Positions 22,603 through 35,137 of a DNA stretch of 60,000 nt are shown here, piece by piece (the first letter of the stretch is position 1; every line of letters begins with the position of its first letter). The position numbers were made by a program, and so were the translations under genes. Source of the stretch: Tubiluchus corallicola. Its lineage: Eukaryota > Priapulida > Priapulimorpha > Priapulimorphida > Tubiluchidae. The notes under the pieces were generated by a model. The model did no database searches and was not told where the DNA came from. It saw only the letters and a list, made by a program, of their open reading frames with translations. Location of the stretch: positions 747,501-807,500 of the forward strand of contig JAQGDQ010000010.1 in the NCBI GenBank assembly GCA_030141605.1, given 5' to 3'.

Positions 22603-24460
22603 AATCATGATCACTTGACTCGCGTCCCTAACGATGGGATGCAGGTTTGCGTACAAAAACATTTTTCTATCAAAACGCATAATGTATTTTTCAGTAACTT
22701 TTAAATTTATTTATCACTGCTCGAAAACAATTTTTTACTATCCGAAAAAGAGGAGTGCCTAAAAAACTATATCGTGCATGCGTTTGTCTAATGTGGATGA
22801 GACGGGGTCATGGGTGAAACAGAAACCTTAATAGAAATTAGGTGTAATCATTAAGTTTGTCAGGCGGTTGCGCGCGCAATGACGTCAATAAAGGCATTCT
22901 TTTATCTAGGCCAGCGGTGAGCAAACCAAAGCTATCCTGGTTGCGTCGATGGCTTCGAGCATTCATGCTTAGCGAGAATCTAATAATTTGCTAGTAGACT
23001 TTTATCGATTGAAACGCGTAATTCTGCTACATTTCGACCAATGTAATAAGCGTTACGCGACGAACTCATAAAATTTACCTCTTGCCTTTTAGCACGTGAG
23101 CTTCCTACTCTGTTTATACTGACTCATAAACTAGTTTTGATTGGACCCAAGAGAGTCCCTGCTTTTAATAATAAATATTAATAAGTTGTTTCGCATCGAT
23201 CGACCCTGTTAAAGTGCTTTCTTCGAAGTTAATAATGATTGGAGGGTGGCAGTGAAAATTTTTCATTCGCTGAACTGTGATCTAACTATAACGGGTGTGT
23301 TGTAGAACTACTAGTTAATTAATTTTTTAACGAAGTGGCGTTCATCCTTACCAAAGTTGGAGGTAAGTCAAATTTTGATTTGCAACTGAAACTCCCGTTG
23401 AGGACATCAATATTAGTGGCTACCGATAATGACTGTATTTGCTATTTTAACAACTCGAGCAATGTAAACGTAAAAGTATGATTATAAAAACTCTTATATG
23501 TTTTCAAGGTTTTAGTCTTCAGACCTACACGTAATTTTACTGCACTTTTTGGTTAATGACGCATGCCGTGTACCACTAAATCGATATTTTATTAGGACGT
23601 ATTGGTGTCAAAATTCTTATCAAACCTAAATTGGGTGTAAAGGCATTATACGGCTAGGCTTACCGTCATTCGACTATCCAAAATTTTGCTTCAGATTAGC
23701 TCGCATTGGGTGGTCATTCTCAACACAAGTCTGGGCAACTAATTACGCAGTAGTCATCTTCTTGCCTGGTGAGAAATTTGTGTCCTTTAATGTTCAGTCT
23801 CTTTTACTAACCCTAAAGTGCTGCCCCGGAATCAACTCACTACTAGATTTTTACGCTGAAACTTGGTTAGACAGGTTTTCCGATTCCCACCGACAACGTA
23901 ATTAAGTTTTACTGAACTCTGCACTAGAAATTCTTTTCTTTCATTTAATGGAATTTTTTGGAAAGACGATTAGAAAACGTGCAATCTTAAAAAAATACTG
24001 CTTTGCACTACTATTCAACCTAAATTTTAGCTTCGAAAGGTGTTTTCTCTCTCTAAATTTCGATTGCCAATTTACCTTTGATTCTTTCTAATCTATATTA
24101 AAAAGTGCCCCTAAACAGCACTGTGAAACCTTCAACAAGCAAAAGCGATTGTAAAGAAATATTAACAAACGAACCACTTTTATAACTCGTGTAGCGTCGA
24201 TTACATTGAAGCTAAAAAGTGCGTAGTTGAAATGTGCTACATAGAGTTGTGCGCGTGCCGACATTACTCTTTTCTAGATCACCGATATTGAGCGAGTGTG
24301 GGAAAAGGAAGAAGTAGCTTAGTTTTGTCACATTTTGGAAACGAATTTGCAATAACTTGCTAATTACATGACATGAAAATTTGTTGACGTTAAATGCAGA
24401 AAATGTTTGATAATTTATCTCTATAGACGACGGAATGGACAATTCAGGGAGAAAACGATT
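22603..24460. other. Gene-free stretch
   Basis: No exon, RNA gene or tandem repeat is supported. A CRE palindrome (TGACGTCA) at 22880-22887 lies in a short CpG-bearing patch. Confidence 0.45.
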
Positions 24461-24469
24461 GACAGCAGA

Positions 24470-24544
24470 AGAGAAAGAGAAAAGGAGAAAAACAGAGAGC
24501 GAGAAATAAATAGAAAAGAATGACAGAAAGAGAGAAAGAATGCT

Positions 24545-24594
<50 letters not shown>

Positions 24595-24710
24595 AGAGAG
24601 AGAGAGAAGAAAGAGAGAAAGAGAGAGAGTTGAAACGTGTGTGTGTGTTAGGGTGTGTGCATGAGTATTTGTGTGCGTATGAGAGAAAGAGGGAGAAAGA
24701 AGAAAGGGGG
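24470..24710. repeat. GA-rich tract with (GA)n core
   Basis: A purine-rich strand with a pure (GA)n core at about 24547-24590 passes through a GTGTGT patch. Long open frames on both strands here are repeat artefacts. Confidence 0.9.
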
Positions 24711-25360
24711 ATAATTAAGCTGTACGCATGACTGAAGCAGCACACTGCACACCGCGAGGTTTTCGTCACGTATGTTGGACTTTGAGTTAACGTTTGAGTT
24801 AAGTCTAAATACAGTCTCAGACAGAAAATAGTGCGTTTACGATGATTTCTTCTCACTCAGGCACATTTTTCAGGGAAGCATAGAAATGGCAATGCGTGTA
24901 CTGATTACCAGTTGTTCAGAATTTTCATGATCAACGATCAATCAGCGCATTGTGGAACGGGGAGAAAATCGCTCTGGAAGGCAAAGCGATTTTTCGCGTT
25001 TGACCACAGAAACTGCAGATACAACCAAAACTTTGAAATTGCCTTGAGAACAAATTACGAATGTCAAGAAAAGACAAGAATTATAACAAAAGATGTAGCT
25101 GGCGGTGATAACAAAAAGATCTAATCGTTCATGCAGATCTGTGCGTGATAACAAAATCACAAATTTGGTTCCTTGCGTATGATGCGCATGTAGCTTTATC
25201 AATAAAAGCATAACTATTACGAGCGAGATAAGAACATACAAAAACAACAATAACGTAATTTGAATCCTGCTTTGTACATGAGAAGTTTGTTAATAGTATA
25301 AGAATAAGAAAAATTCACATCAAAATATTTATAGATAATAACCAACTTACTCAAAAGCGA
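24711..25360. other. Gene-free stretch
   Basis: Overlapping open frames on opposite strands (24912-25124 plus, 24942-25250 minus) lack splice context or family resemblance. Nothing else was seen. Confidence 0.45.
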
Positions 25361-25615
25361 GAGAGGGAGAGAGTGAAATGGAGAAAGAGAGAGGGAGAGA
25401 GGGGGAGTAATGAAGGGGATAGATAGGCAGATAGACAGACAGACAGGCATACAGACGGACAGAGAGGAAGAAGGCAGGTAGGGGATGAATGGATGGATGG
25501 ATGTGTGGGTGGTTGTTTGGATAGGTAGATAGGCAGACAGGCAGATAGATGGATAGATAGATGACATAGATGAATAGGTAAACATATAGATAAATGGACG
25601 GACAGACAGACAGAG
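25361..25615. repeat. GA-rich and GATA/GACA/GGAT tetranucleotide tract
   Basis: An impure GAGA region is followed by mixed tetranucleotide repeats GACA, GATG and GATA. Confidence 0.85.
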
Positions 25616-27249
25616 GAAAAATCTAGAGAAAGGAAACAGACATTAGTAGACTTTGATCAGTCAAACTTAAAACGTTTTGCTACTGTCTGTCACAGATTTA
25701 GATTTTCAGTGAAGGATTATTGTAATAAATCTTGCGCAGTAAGCAAAAGTGACTAAATTGATCACATGTTATTAAAAATACCTTCTCACAACAACGTGTT
25801 GATGTACAGCAGGCATTCTGGGATGTAAATATTATCGTGAGATGTTTTTATTTAATTGAATTACAAGTGTGGAGATTCTGCAGAAATATGCTTATTGATT
25901 TCACAATTAAATTTTCATGTTCTAAATGTGTTTGTGCGTTAAAATTACCAGAAAACGTTGCTGTCAGCTGGGGCTAATAGCTCAAAGGGAAGCAAAAGTA
26001 AACACAAGCAAGATCAACTTTTACTAGCATTTATTGCCTATTTAGACAATAATTAATAGACAGATGAAATATTGGACATATAAGTCTGTATTGACTTCGA
26101 AGTTCATTTTCCACTTTTAATAATTTAATAATAATTAATTTTTTAATAAAAAATACTTACAAACAAGCAGTGTGAGTCTAGTAATTTTGACACAAGCTAT
26201 TTTAAAAAGAATATCAGCAAAAAGTTTACCATTATAATGGAAAACTTTCATGTTATTGTATTAAAGTGTAAAGTTGAAAGTTGTGCCTTTCTCTTACCTC
26301 ATAACGGCAGGGTGCATTCACACCCAAATTTGGCCGAGACATCGCTGCCGATTCAATGTCACGTCCTAGAAGATTAGACTTAATAATGACTTGCCACATT
26401 CATGTCCCGCCACAAACATGTCACGGTCATGTTGAGGTCATTCAAATTTTATTGACCAAGCTTCCACCATTATTCGAGATGCAAATATAACGCTTGTAAA
26501 TGGCTGTCACTAACAGTTCATTTAGTCGATGGCTTCATCTTGCGAGTATACCACATTGAAATTTTGCTTCTTATTGCGAGTTGTAAACGTAAAAACGATT
26601 CATGAAGAAACATAGAAAAACACGGAGGCATCTTCTTAATAAAGAGTGTTTTGCTTCTTGCAACGACAATGACGACGATGTCGATGATCGTGATAAATCT
26701 ATTGACAAATAATTAAATTTAAAACTCATTGAGCTGAACAGATGTGAACGTGCCTTATATTTATGTACAGATAGCAGGCCGGCAAACCTATAAGTAGTGT
26801 CATGATTCCGGCGTTAACACGGGAAACCCATAACATTACCTGCGAATGGTTGAGTTATTGGGTTCCTGTACAGGAAAAGTTCCGAAGAGGCTAAATTATC
26901 GCGTGGCGTCCTCAGTTGTCGAAATCCAGCTCTATAGTGTACTTCACACCTGTCTGCCTGCTCAGTGTCATTAAGCTTTTCCAGTTCTTAGGCATTGTCT
27001 GTGGGTCTATGTCTTTGGTTTTAAATCGTACCTTTTGAGCTCTGAAGTATGGTTTGGTTTGTTTTTGCTCAAACTTTGAGTGCAAATTATGTACCGCCTA
27101 CGAGAATCACCTATGAGGGTGTGATACCATCCACCATGTTGTGAGCCCTCAGAAGGTGTGCCTCCCAAGAATCTGACCTGGGAACAATATTTTTGAATAA
27201 TAGTGATTATTGTTATTAATTATTGTTAAACTAAACGTTTCTGACTGGT
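25616..27249. other. Gene-free stretch
   Basis: AT-rich DNA without supported exons. Its right end (about 27080-27240) has unique-looking sequence that becomes ATT-rich, which could be an old SINE, but no Pol III boxes were found. Confidence 0.4.
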
Positions 27250-27650
27250 TTGGATTACGGCTTAGCGGTTATATGTTTAACCGGCATTCTTACAGAAAAT
27301 GACACGTTCTTTCTCCGTTCAAGCAGGGCAGAAAGAGCGGCTGCTTCCGCTTCCCCGTGCTTCGGGCATCTTGTAACATTCCTACCATGGTTTCCTAAAC
27401 TCCCGGAGCATGACGTCAAGTCAAGTTTAGCGTATCGAAAATCCGACCCATTGATTGGTAGATTGACATCAACATTGCTGCTTTCTTCTTTACTGAGAAA
27501 CCTTTTACAAAATTTCAGACAATTTGATTCAGTTTGCTTGGTTAGACTGAAGAGGCCACACAACAAAGACACAGAGAGAAAGGAGTTCGTTAAAGGAAAG
27601 GATAATCACCAGACTGTGGACAGAACAACTCCCCGTCATGGCAAGCAAAG
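27250..27650 (+). promoter_or_regulatory. CpG-bearing promoter/first-exon candidate
   Basis: This 400-bp block has clearly more GC and CpG than its surroundings. It carries a full CRE palindrome at 27411-27418 and an ATTGG (CCAAT) box at 27454-27458. It ends at ATGGCAAGCAAAG/GTGAGTG, a strong splice donor after a four-codon start (M-A-S-K, phase 1). Both strands are open for over 300 nt, but neither product is recognised. The best reading is a promoter and first exon of a plus-strand gene. A spurious block is possible. Confidence 0.35.
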
Positions 27651-27934
27651 GTGAGTGAAGAGTATGCCATCTGTGCATCAGAGTAGTTAACAAATATGTT
27701 CCACTTCTTAATTAACCTTGTTAGTATTAATAGAGTAGTTGCGATTGCTACTATAAACTAATTATTTTATTTATATCTTTCTTTATTACAGTTGTCTATA
27801 TGCATACATAGTTTAGGAGTGCTTATACCAATTAATTTAAAGATATTAACTGCAATATTAAAACGAATACACGTCATTTTGGGGCGACTAACTAACATTT
27901 TCAAATTTGCTTACGAATTTCTTTATATCTATAC

Positions 27935-28091
<157 letters not shown>

Positions 28092-28169
28092 AGTCTTGAT
28101 TGTTCAGTTGCAGTAGAAAGCTCTACATTCTACACTACGTAGTTTCGATTGTTACCAGCATCATGCAAC

Positions 28170-28431
28170 GTGAAAGTTTGAAAAAAACTTTTTCTGTCGT
28201 ATGCTGACTGCTATCCAGTATTTCGGAACAAGGTCAAGATGTTCTTTATTGCCTTCAAAACATCACATTTAGTAGAACGGGGCTTTAGTAGAACGTGCAG
28301 TCGCCTTGCTTTTTTCCAAGCAAAGAAACAGACTGAAAATTGCTGAAAGTGGGGATCCACGACGTCTTAGTAAGTTCCAGCCTGATGTTAAGAAGCTGAT
28401 ATCCCTACACCAAGCACATCCATCCCATTAG
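28170..28431 (+). pseudogene. hAT transposase C-terminal remnant
   Basis: One frame reads CYPVFRNKVKMFFIAFKTSH then LVERGFS. After a frameshift near 28310 another frame reads KQRNRLKIAESGDPRRLSKF then QPDVKKLISLHQAHPSH and a stop. This is the C-terminal dimerisation region of a hAT-superfamily transposase of the type related to vertebrate ZBED5/SCAND3 proteins. The upstream catalytic part is missing and internal stops are present, so it is dead. A matching hAT terminal repeat follows at about 28648-28665. Confidence 0.75.
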
Positions 28432-28665
28432 CAGTAACTGTGAAGACAATGAACGATGTAACTATGATTACTGGTGAGATGTTGATTTGCCCTTCCACAC
28501 GTTGCTGATATAGCAAAAACTGCTAAATAGATTGGTTTACGGATTTAGGTTTTATAAAATAAAAAAATTATGTGTTTGCATGTGTGGAAGGGGGGGGGCG
28601 CTAGGCATCCACCTGGAAGCCGGGAGGGGGGAGCGCCAGCCTGGAAAAGTTTGGGAGCCACTGTT
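28432..28665 (+). mobile_element. hAT element 3' region with terminal repeat
   Basis: After the transposase stop, the sequence runs through a G-rich patch to AAAAGTTTGGGAGCCACTG. This is the same terminal repeat as the right end of the element at 34648-35129. The left terminus was not found, so the copy is truncated or rearranged. Confidence 0.6.
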
Positions 28666-31600
28666 GTAGGGTGTTGAGAATTCAAAGGTCAATTGATAAA
28701 TTCTGAATCTCGTAATCGCCGCAGACTCTGGAGGACTATATACTGTGCACAAGTTATTGTGAAGCCATCCTTATAGATTTAGTAATTTTGCTCGAAATTG
28801 ATTTAAGATTGTGGCAGATGGCCACGACGTGCCAGGGCTCCAAACAACCATCTAAATGCATTACGGCCAACGGACAGACCTCAATGTCAATTTAAAATCA
28901 TTCGGGGAGCCGTAATGTAAAGTACAAATGGCGATTGAAAAAGCAAAAAAGGTTTAAGTAAACAGAGCCTGGAAAAGGCGTAATGGATAGACGATTAAAT
29001 AAATCTGAGGCTTCCTTAATGGAATGTTTTGTACCTGCGGGGCAGGTTTGCTATAAGACGTCTGTTAAAAGCCACTAAAGCTGTTTTCAGTGCTACAGTA
29101 CTGATCCTACTGAATATTATGTCTGTTTTGTTCTTATGTTGTTATGGACATATTCTCATGAATAATTATTGTTTTTTATTTTATAACCGTGGTTTAGACT
29201 TCTACTTCTAGACTGTTCATTCGAATGATGTCTGACTTTCTTAGAAAAACATTTGTGCAAATGGTTAATTAAAATAGGTCAATTAATGCATATTGGTTCA
29301 TTATTATAATAAAATGGAAATTAGACTGCGAAAATTTAGCATCAAGTTATGAGGTTGTTTCTTGTTCGAAAATTTACCGCATGATTTGGTGTGGTGCAGA
29401 ATATTTGCTTAATACTTTGCTAAAAAAGTTTCATTTCAAAAATTACTATTGATAGCGTACTATGTACTATTTAAAGTTACCTGAAAGCTATTTAAAGTTT
29501 TCGTTTTTTGTTAATTTGTGATTTGTTCCTATTCATAATTAGTGAACAAGTCAAAAAATAATATAAAACGGAATAATTTACGAATCAATGAAGCCTACTG
29601 GAATGTTACTGACGTTTAATTATGGCATAACGCTAATTCTGTGTGTATCATTATGTAATGTATGACCTAACTGTTAAAATAAAATAATAATCTAATTCCT
29701 ACTAATTCTTGAAACGGGTACGTCAAAACTATTACCCTTGCTTTATTCTTTCATGTATTTCAATTCAAGGCAATTTCTAAAATTTAGCGGCGGCTGCTCA
29801 AAATTTGTAAAACCAACAATTAAATACAGAATTGTAATTTGGTCAGACAGTACTTTAGAATTCAATAATGCGCTGTGTTAATGATATCCGGTGCTCTAAA
29901 AGGGAATCGCCAAGCAAACCTTAATCGGTCTTCCTTCTTCAACACTAGAACTAAAATTCGTCGAAACAGTAAGTATTACTTTACCCCAAATATTCTCGTT
30001 TAAAGCCTAAATGATAATTATGTAATAGTTTGCTTTTTGCAAAGAAAAGCGTAATAATTTGGAATATTTGAAAAACTTTAATCAATTGTATATTTTCGGA
30101 ATTTCCTTCAAAAATAAAAAATGTCTATTGGTATTTGTCACCAAATTATTGTATCCGTAAGATCTTTCTTACTATATGCGTAGACAAGTTTTCATAACTA
30201 AAAAATTCTTATCCACAAATGATAACACTAAATGTAGCTGTCATTGTTTTGCAGAAAGTAGTTACCATTTTGAATAGCATACGTTACTTATGATAAATGA
30301 AATCGCAATTATTACATAAAGTATTAATTGTATCCAATTTCACCATAATAATATTATAGGGCGGTTTTTTTTACAAAATATATAATCATCTGATCTTGTA
30401 TATCACAAAAATTCAAAACTGTTGCATCAGTCTTGCCCATTCTCCAGTTTATCTCTACTTTAGAATTACCCAATTCCAGTTTTTTGTTTATAATGCATTC
30501 GCAACGCACTTAGAACATGCACTGTAAAAAAGTATAGCCACTGTTTAGTTATCACCTGTTTAATAAAACAGCTTCAAATAAATATTACATTTATAAACGC
30601 ACTCAGAGCTCAGTGGAGATGGACACACGGCCCCAAAAGAAATCGCTACGGACAAATTGTATTGCCACTTGTTGGGTAATATCGTGATAGCGGATGTAAG
30701 CAATACTATCGGGTAGACCTATTCTTGCGCCAAATTTTGTTATTATAGCTTCATTTTTTTGATATTATTGTGCGAACAGAATCTTTTTGGACACTTTTTA
30801 ATCTCGTAAGCTTGACATTAAGCTTTCGAGCCAGAAAACAAGGAACTTCCAAGCATTGTCCAGACAGTCTATGTCTATCCTTGTGACATGTTTGGTGATT
30901 TAACACTGGGGCTAGCAATTATTGTTGAATCTAGCTTTGCCAAACTGGAGGCTAAGATTTCGCCTAATGTTTCTTTAATTACAGTACAAGACAAAAAATG
31001 CGAAATTAGACTTTACATTGGCCGCTTCGTTAGCAAAGCAGAATGACCGTACCGAAATGATGGAAAGTTGCAAAGCTGTTTTTCAATTTTTGGAACCGAT
31101 CAATGCGTAGAAGAATTCAAGCGATTGCGTTCGTTTAATTGCGTGGTTACAAAGTCTGGCTGGTGAAATCACTAATAAATTGTGACAATAAGGGCATAAA
31201 ATTTCTGTGAAGAAAATCTCGCTTTAATACTAACAATGACAACAATAATAGTGAGTGAGTGTGTGACGACCACTGGTACCATTTTGACACTCTATGGTGT
31301 ATTATGTAAAAGAATAAACAGTTTTGCCAGGAATGCGAAATAAGTGTTGTCTTATACTTTATCCGAGCACGCCAGAGTTCATCACATGTGGATAAAAACA
31401 ATAAAAGGAAGATTATAAAACCTTTTCCATACTAATTTTTAAGGCAAATGGTTTTTATCCAGACCTAACGAGGTTCCAAGTAGTTTGATTAAAACCGATG
31501 TTATTTTATGCCATTATTGGTGCCATTATTTGTGCTTAGAAATAACGAGCACGTACACGGTGAAGTTTCCTGGACACTAGTAAAACTGCCAAGGAACTGT

Positions 31601-31710
31601 CTGGTCTCCTCTCAGAGAAATTTGATTACGATGAGAAGACCAAAACCACTTTGTTTGAGGCGGCATTAAAAGAACAAACTGATTTTATGTGACCTCAAAC
31701 TTACTGCAAA
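28666..31710. other. Gene-free stretch
   Basis: AT-rich DNA without recognised genes or repeats. One open segment before a GTAAGT donor at about 29971 was considered as an exon but has no partner. Confidence 0.4.
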
Positions 31711-31714
31711 AAAC

Positions 31715-31780
31715 GTGAGTGAGTGAGTGAGTGAGTGAGTGTGTGTGTGTGTGTGTGTGTGTGAGTGAGTGAGTGAGTGA

Positions 31781-31817
<37 letters not shown>

Positions 31818-31860
31818 TGAGTGAGTGAGTGAGTGAGTGAGTGAGTGAGTGAGTGAGTGA
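31715..31860. repeat. (GTGA)n/(GT)n array 1
   Basis: Blocks of GTGA tetranucleotide alternate with GT dinucleotide. On the minus strand the array continues directly from the retroposon 3' end at 31861-31935. Confidence 0.95.
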
Positions 31861-31933
31861 ATGAGTGAGTAAGTAACATGTTTATATGCCCTAACAATAT
31901 TGAGAATCATAACAAAACATTAATAAAAATAAA

Positions 31934-31935
<2 letters not shown>
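31861..31935 (-). mobile_element. Retroposon 3' end, copy 1
   Basis: Read on the minus strand, ATTCTCAATATTGTTAGGGC leads into ATATAAACATGTTACTTACTCACTC, which grades into the adjacent tetranucleotide array. The same end occurs at 32062-32136 and, more diverged, at 57991-58070. Confidence 0.6.
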
Positions 31936-32030
<95 letters not shown>

Positions 32031-32061
32031 TGAGTGAGTGAGTGAGTGAGTGAGTGAGTGA
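31936..32061. repeat. (GT)n/(GTGA)n array 2
   Basis: A long GT run followed by GTGA units, joined to retroposon 3'-end copy 2 on its right. Confidence 0.95.
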
Positions 32062-32136
32062 ATGAGTGAGTAAGTAACATGTTTATATGCCATAACAATA
32101 TTGAGAATCATTACAAAACATTAATAAAAATAAAAT
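32062..32136 (-). mobile_element. Retroposon 3' end, copy 2
   Basis: Nearly identical to 31861-31935 over about 75 bp. With the arrays, the two copies look like a tandem duplication of about 201 bp. Confidence 0.6.
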
Positions 32137-32341
32137 AATAGTCAGCAATGCACAATCCCTTTGTAGAGGTTTTATCGTCGATAGTTAATATCTACAACCA
32201 CATGAACATAAGAAAGGTAAGGGCAGGACCATAACAAGGGTACGTCTTTTTCGCACCAATTTGAGGAACTGATCCTGCAATTTTGCAGGTGGGAAACGAA
32301 CGCGTTAAGCGCTATGCTTTATTGTCTGGTTGCTTTAGCTT

Positions 32342-33206
32342 ATTATTATTATGAGTTTATTTCGTATAAAAATATACAGCTTACAATGATAAAGATGTTA
32401 GTAAAACAGGTAATGTGATGTTAGTAAAGTAACATATCTACAGAAATTCAACTTTATAATAACGACTCATTGTAGTACCCTTGTAATTATATTACAGTAT
32501 ATAGTGTTGTAAGAAGCTATAATAGGTATCTTGAAACATAATCTTTAAATGAGTTCTTAACCTTTAGTTTTTACATTTTCGTTTAGATCTACAGTACAAC
32601 CATATTTAAATCTTAAATTTACTCGACTGTTATTTACATAGTAGCTTTGGAATTCTCAATGTGCAAGACTTTGCAATTTTCTCACAAAATTTATTTTTCG
32701 ACTATCTATTAAATAATTCGCAGGCATTGTGCCACAAAAATACATTGACAATTTGACCCTCTTATTTTGTCTAAAACCGAATATTTTTCTATGAGCAGTG
32801 TTCCATTTTACCCTAACGGCATTAACTTCATTGTTTGATATACTCCCAATTTCGCATCCGTATAATAAAATGGGTAGACAATATGTATTGATCAGAGTTT
32901 TAGCTACTATGTCATTCGATTATGACCCATACTGGAGAGAATATCATTCACGGAACCAATAAATTTCCGTTTTAACCTTGAAACATCAATAGAAAAACTA
33001 TCACTTGACAAAATATCGCAACCCAAATACTTTACTGTCTGTTTCCAGAGCAGCTGTTTACCGCAAAAACAGATTACACCCTCTCCAGTAAAGCTTTTGC
33101 CAAAATAAAGAAGCCATGTTTTGTTAGGATTAAATGAGATACTCCATTCTATACCATATTTTTCACAGACTTTAAGCATTTCACGTAAGGTAATGTCACT
33201 TGTTTG
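32342..33206 (-). pseudogene. Truncated non-LTR retrotransposon, reverse transcriptase C-terminal part
   Basis: On the minus strand 33206-32907 encodes a reverse transcriptase segment (CEKYGIEWSISFNPNKTWLL, then QTVKYLGCDILSSDSFSIDV). A frameshift near 32910 moves to another frame that encodes TLINTYCLPILLYGCEIGSI and continues to a stop at 32656. FNPNKT, VKYLG and LPILLYG are hallmark motifs of the RT thumb and C-terminal region of CR1/L2/Jockey-like elements. A 3' UTR of about 300 bp ends in AATAAACTC and an (ATA)n tail at 32342. The copy is 5'-truncated and frameshifted. Confidence 0.85.
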
Positions 33207-34639
33207 TCTGAACGGCTATTTGATTGTTTGTTTATTTGTTTTTAGCTAACATCTTAGTTTACATGATTGTTTATTCGTGTTCTTTAGTTAGTTTTTTTAC
33301 TGTTTGTCCATGCTGATTTTTTTCGGTACATGATCAGATCTTTAGGTAAAAGCGGAAAGAAGCAGAGAAGTTTTCTCACTGCCAGTTCAACATCAAAACT
33401 GAAAAACAGTGTCGATGCCAGTGAAAAATATAAATACAACAAAAAAATGAATAAAACAGAAGAGTGTTAATAAGGCTGCCAGGCTTGAGCAGTTTTCCAG
33501 ATAAAGGCTTAAGTTTTTAGCAGTTATTTTGTCACTTTTTTGTCTAAATTTTTGACGGGCATCAGCCATAGAAAAATGCGGTATTCATAGAACTTTCAAT
33601 GCCTATTAGTATTTTTTCATCTGAATTATACTAATACACCATACCTGTTGTAACTGGTTCTTTGCATAGAATGCGTAAAGGGTGCACAAAAATAAGAAAA
33701 TGATCGTCACACCACTGCTTTGATACTAATGCAAGCGATATTAAAATATTTTTCTAAAACCTAAGTAATTTCTCTTAGGACAGGAGTCCCTGGCTGTGAC
33801 AAGTGGGGTATTATTGGCTTATTACTGTTACTGTCTTTATACATGCATATCACTTTGTACATTAGCTGGCATAAGTTTGCGTCTCAGGCAGGCTTAAGTG
33901 ATTTGCCGTCGAATTTCCTTCCAGATTCAGCTGTAAGTAGACGAATAAATGTGCTCAAGAACGCGTCATGCAGCGTGCTTGCAAATTGTTATTAATACCT
34001 TATCGATTTGTCCTAGGAAATAGCTTATAATATTAGCTACGTCTGCACGATGTGGATCGGCGCAAGTGTGAAGTGAATAGTAGTTTCTTGCGAATAAGAA
34101 AAAATATAAAAAAAAATTGGCATTCTTTCCTAGGCGTTTGGTGAAGATTTCCTTGCAAGAAGAGACGTCCTTTGAATACGAAGATTTGATTTTATAGGCC
34201 TGATGCCCGTTTGCATTTGAGCAAACAATACTTAAAGACAGTTACGAGTAACGGCCAATTTTTTTAGTGTAAATCCTAGTCGTTGTAATTCATACTTAGT
34301 TTTCATCCATAAACTATGTAGATATATTAGTGACGTGTACGTAAGTGAAATGACATAAGAGAAGTGATTATTAACTGTAATGTGGCCCACGTTTAAATCA
34401 TCGCTAAAATGCAGTTATTAAATTGTAGGTCAAATAAACACGTTCTTCTTTGTTTTCTCACTTTATGTAATTGTAGTTCAATAGATTCAGTTGGAGTTTA
34501 GCATTATTTTTAGTGCGCCATATTTAGCTAACTTTAATTTCGTTCACATTGACACCCTTTACCATGCAACTGTCACACAGCCAAATTAAATGTGTGGTTT
34601 ATATTTTAGTGCTGTAAGTTTATTGTGTGAAATCAGTTG
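33207..34639. other. Gene-free stretch
   Basis: No exon, repeat array or RNA gene is supported. Confidence 0.4.
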
Positions 34640-35137
34640 TTTTACGCCAGTGGTTCCCAAAGTAGGGGTAAATTACCCCCCGGGGTAATATGGTTTTTTT
34701 GGGGGGTAACGGGCACCCCTCTGAAAATTTTTAAAACTTCGCTCGGAATGCATTTTACATAGTTTTCTTCTTGAAGAGACTGGCGTCCGAAAAACAGGCT
34801 CATCCGTCCCACTAACTGAAATTTTGTTGTTTTCATTCATTTCTTCTTGTTTTCGTTTGTTCGAGTAATAATTACTCGAACGAACCTGCTCACTCAGTAA
34901 TGAGCAGGTTCAGTAATTGTAATCCTTTTTTTTTGCAACAATACAACAACAACACCTGGAAATTTATTTATGTCACGAGCAAACATAAATAATTTTGCTT
35001 GCTTGTGGCATATACGTGTGTAACGTGTGTTTACTTTTTGAGTTGGAGAAGTAGTACTAGGTGGTGGGTAATGGACACGGCCGGGTTTCCCGATTTGGGT
35101 AACGGTCCGAGAAAGTTTGGGAACCACTGCTTTACGC
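34640..35137. mobile_element. Non-autonomous hAT element with target duplications
   Basis: The element runs from 34648 to 35129 (482 bp). It starts CAGTGGTTCCCAAAG and ends CTTTGGGAACCACTG-like (AAAGTTTGGGAACCACTG), a clear terminal inverted repeat. Flanks are TTTTACGC at 34640-34647 and CTTTACGC at 35130-35137, an 8-bp target duplication with one mismatch, as expected of hAT. No transposase is encoded. Its right end matches that of the hAT relic at 28.6 kb, the likely autonomous relative. Confidence 0.85.

Noticed and set aside
24212-24856. 214-codon minus-strand frame
   Set aside because: Its core is the (GA)n tract read as Ser-Leu; the flanks resemble no protein family.
29903-29970. Possible exon GIAKQTLIGLPSSTLELKF before a GTAAGT donor
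   Set aside because: The acceptor is weak and the segment stands alone.
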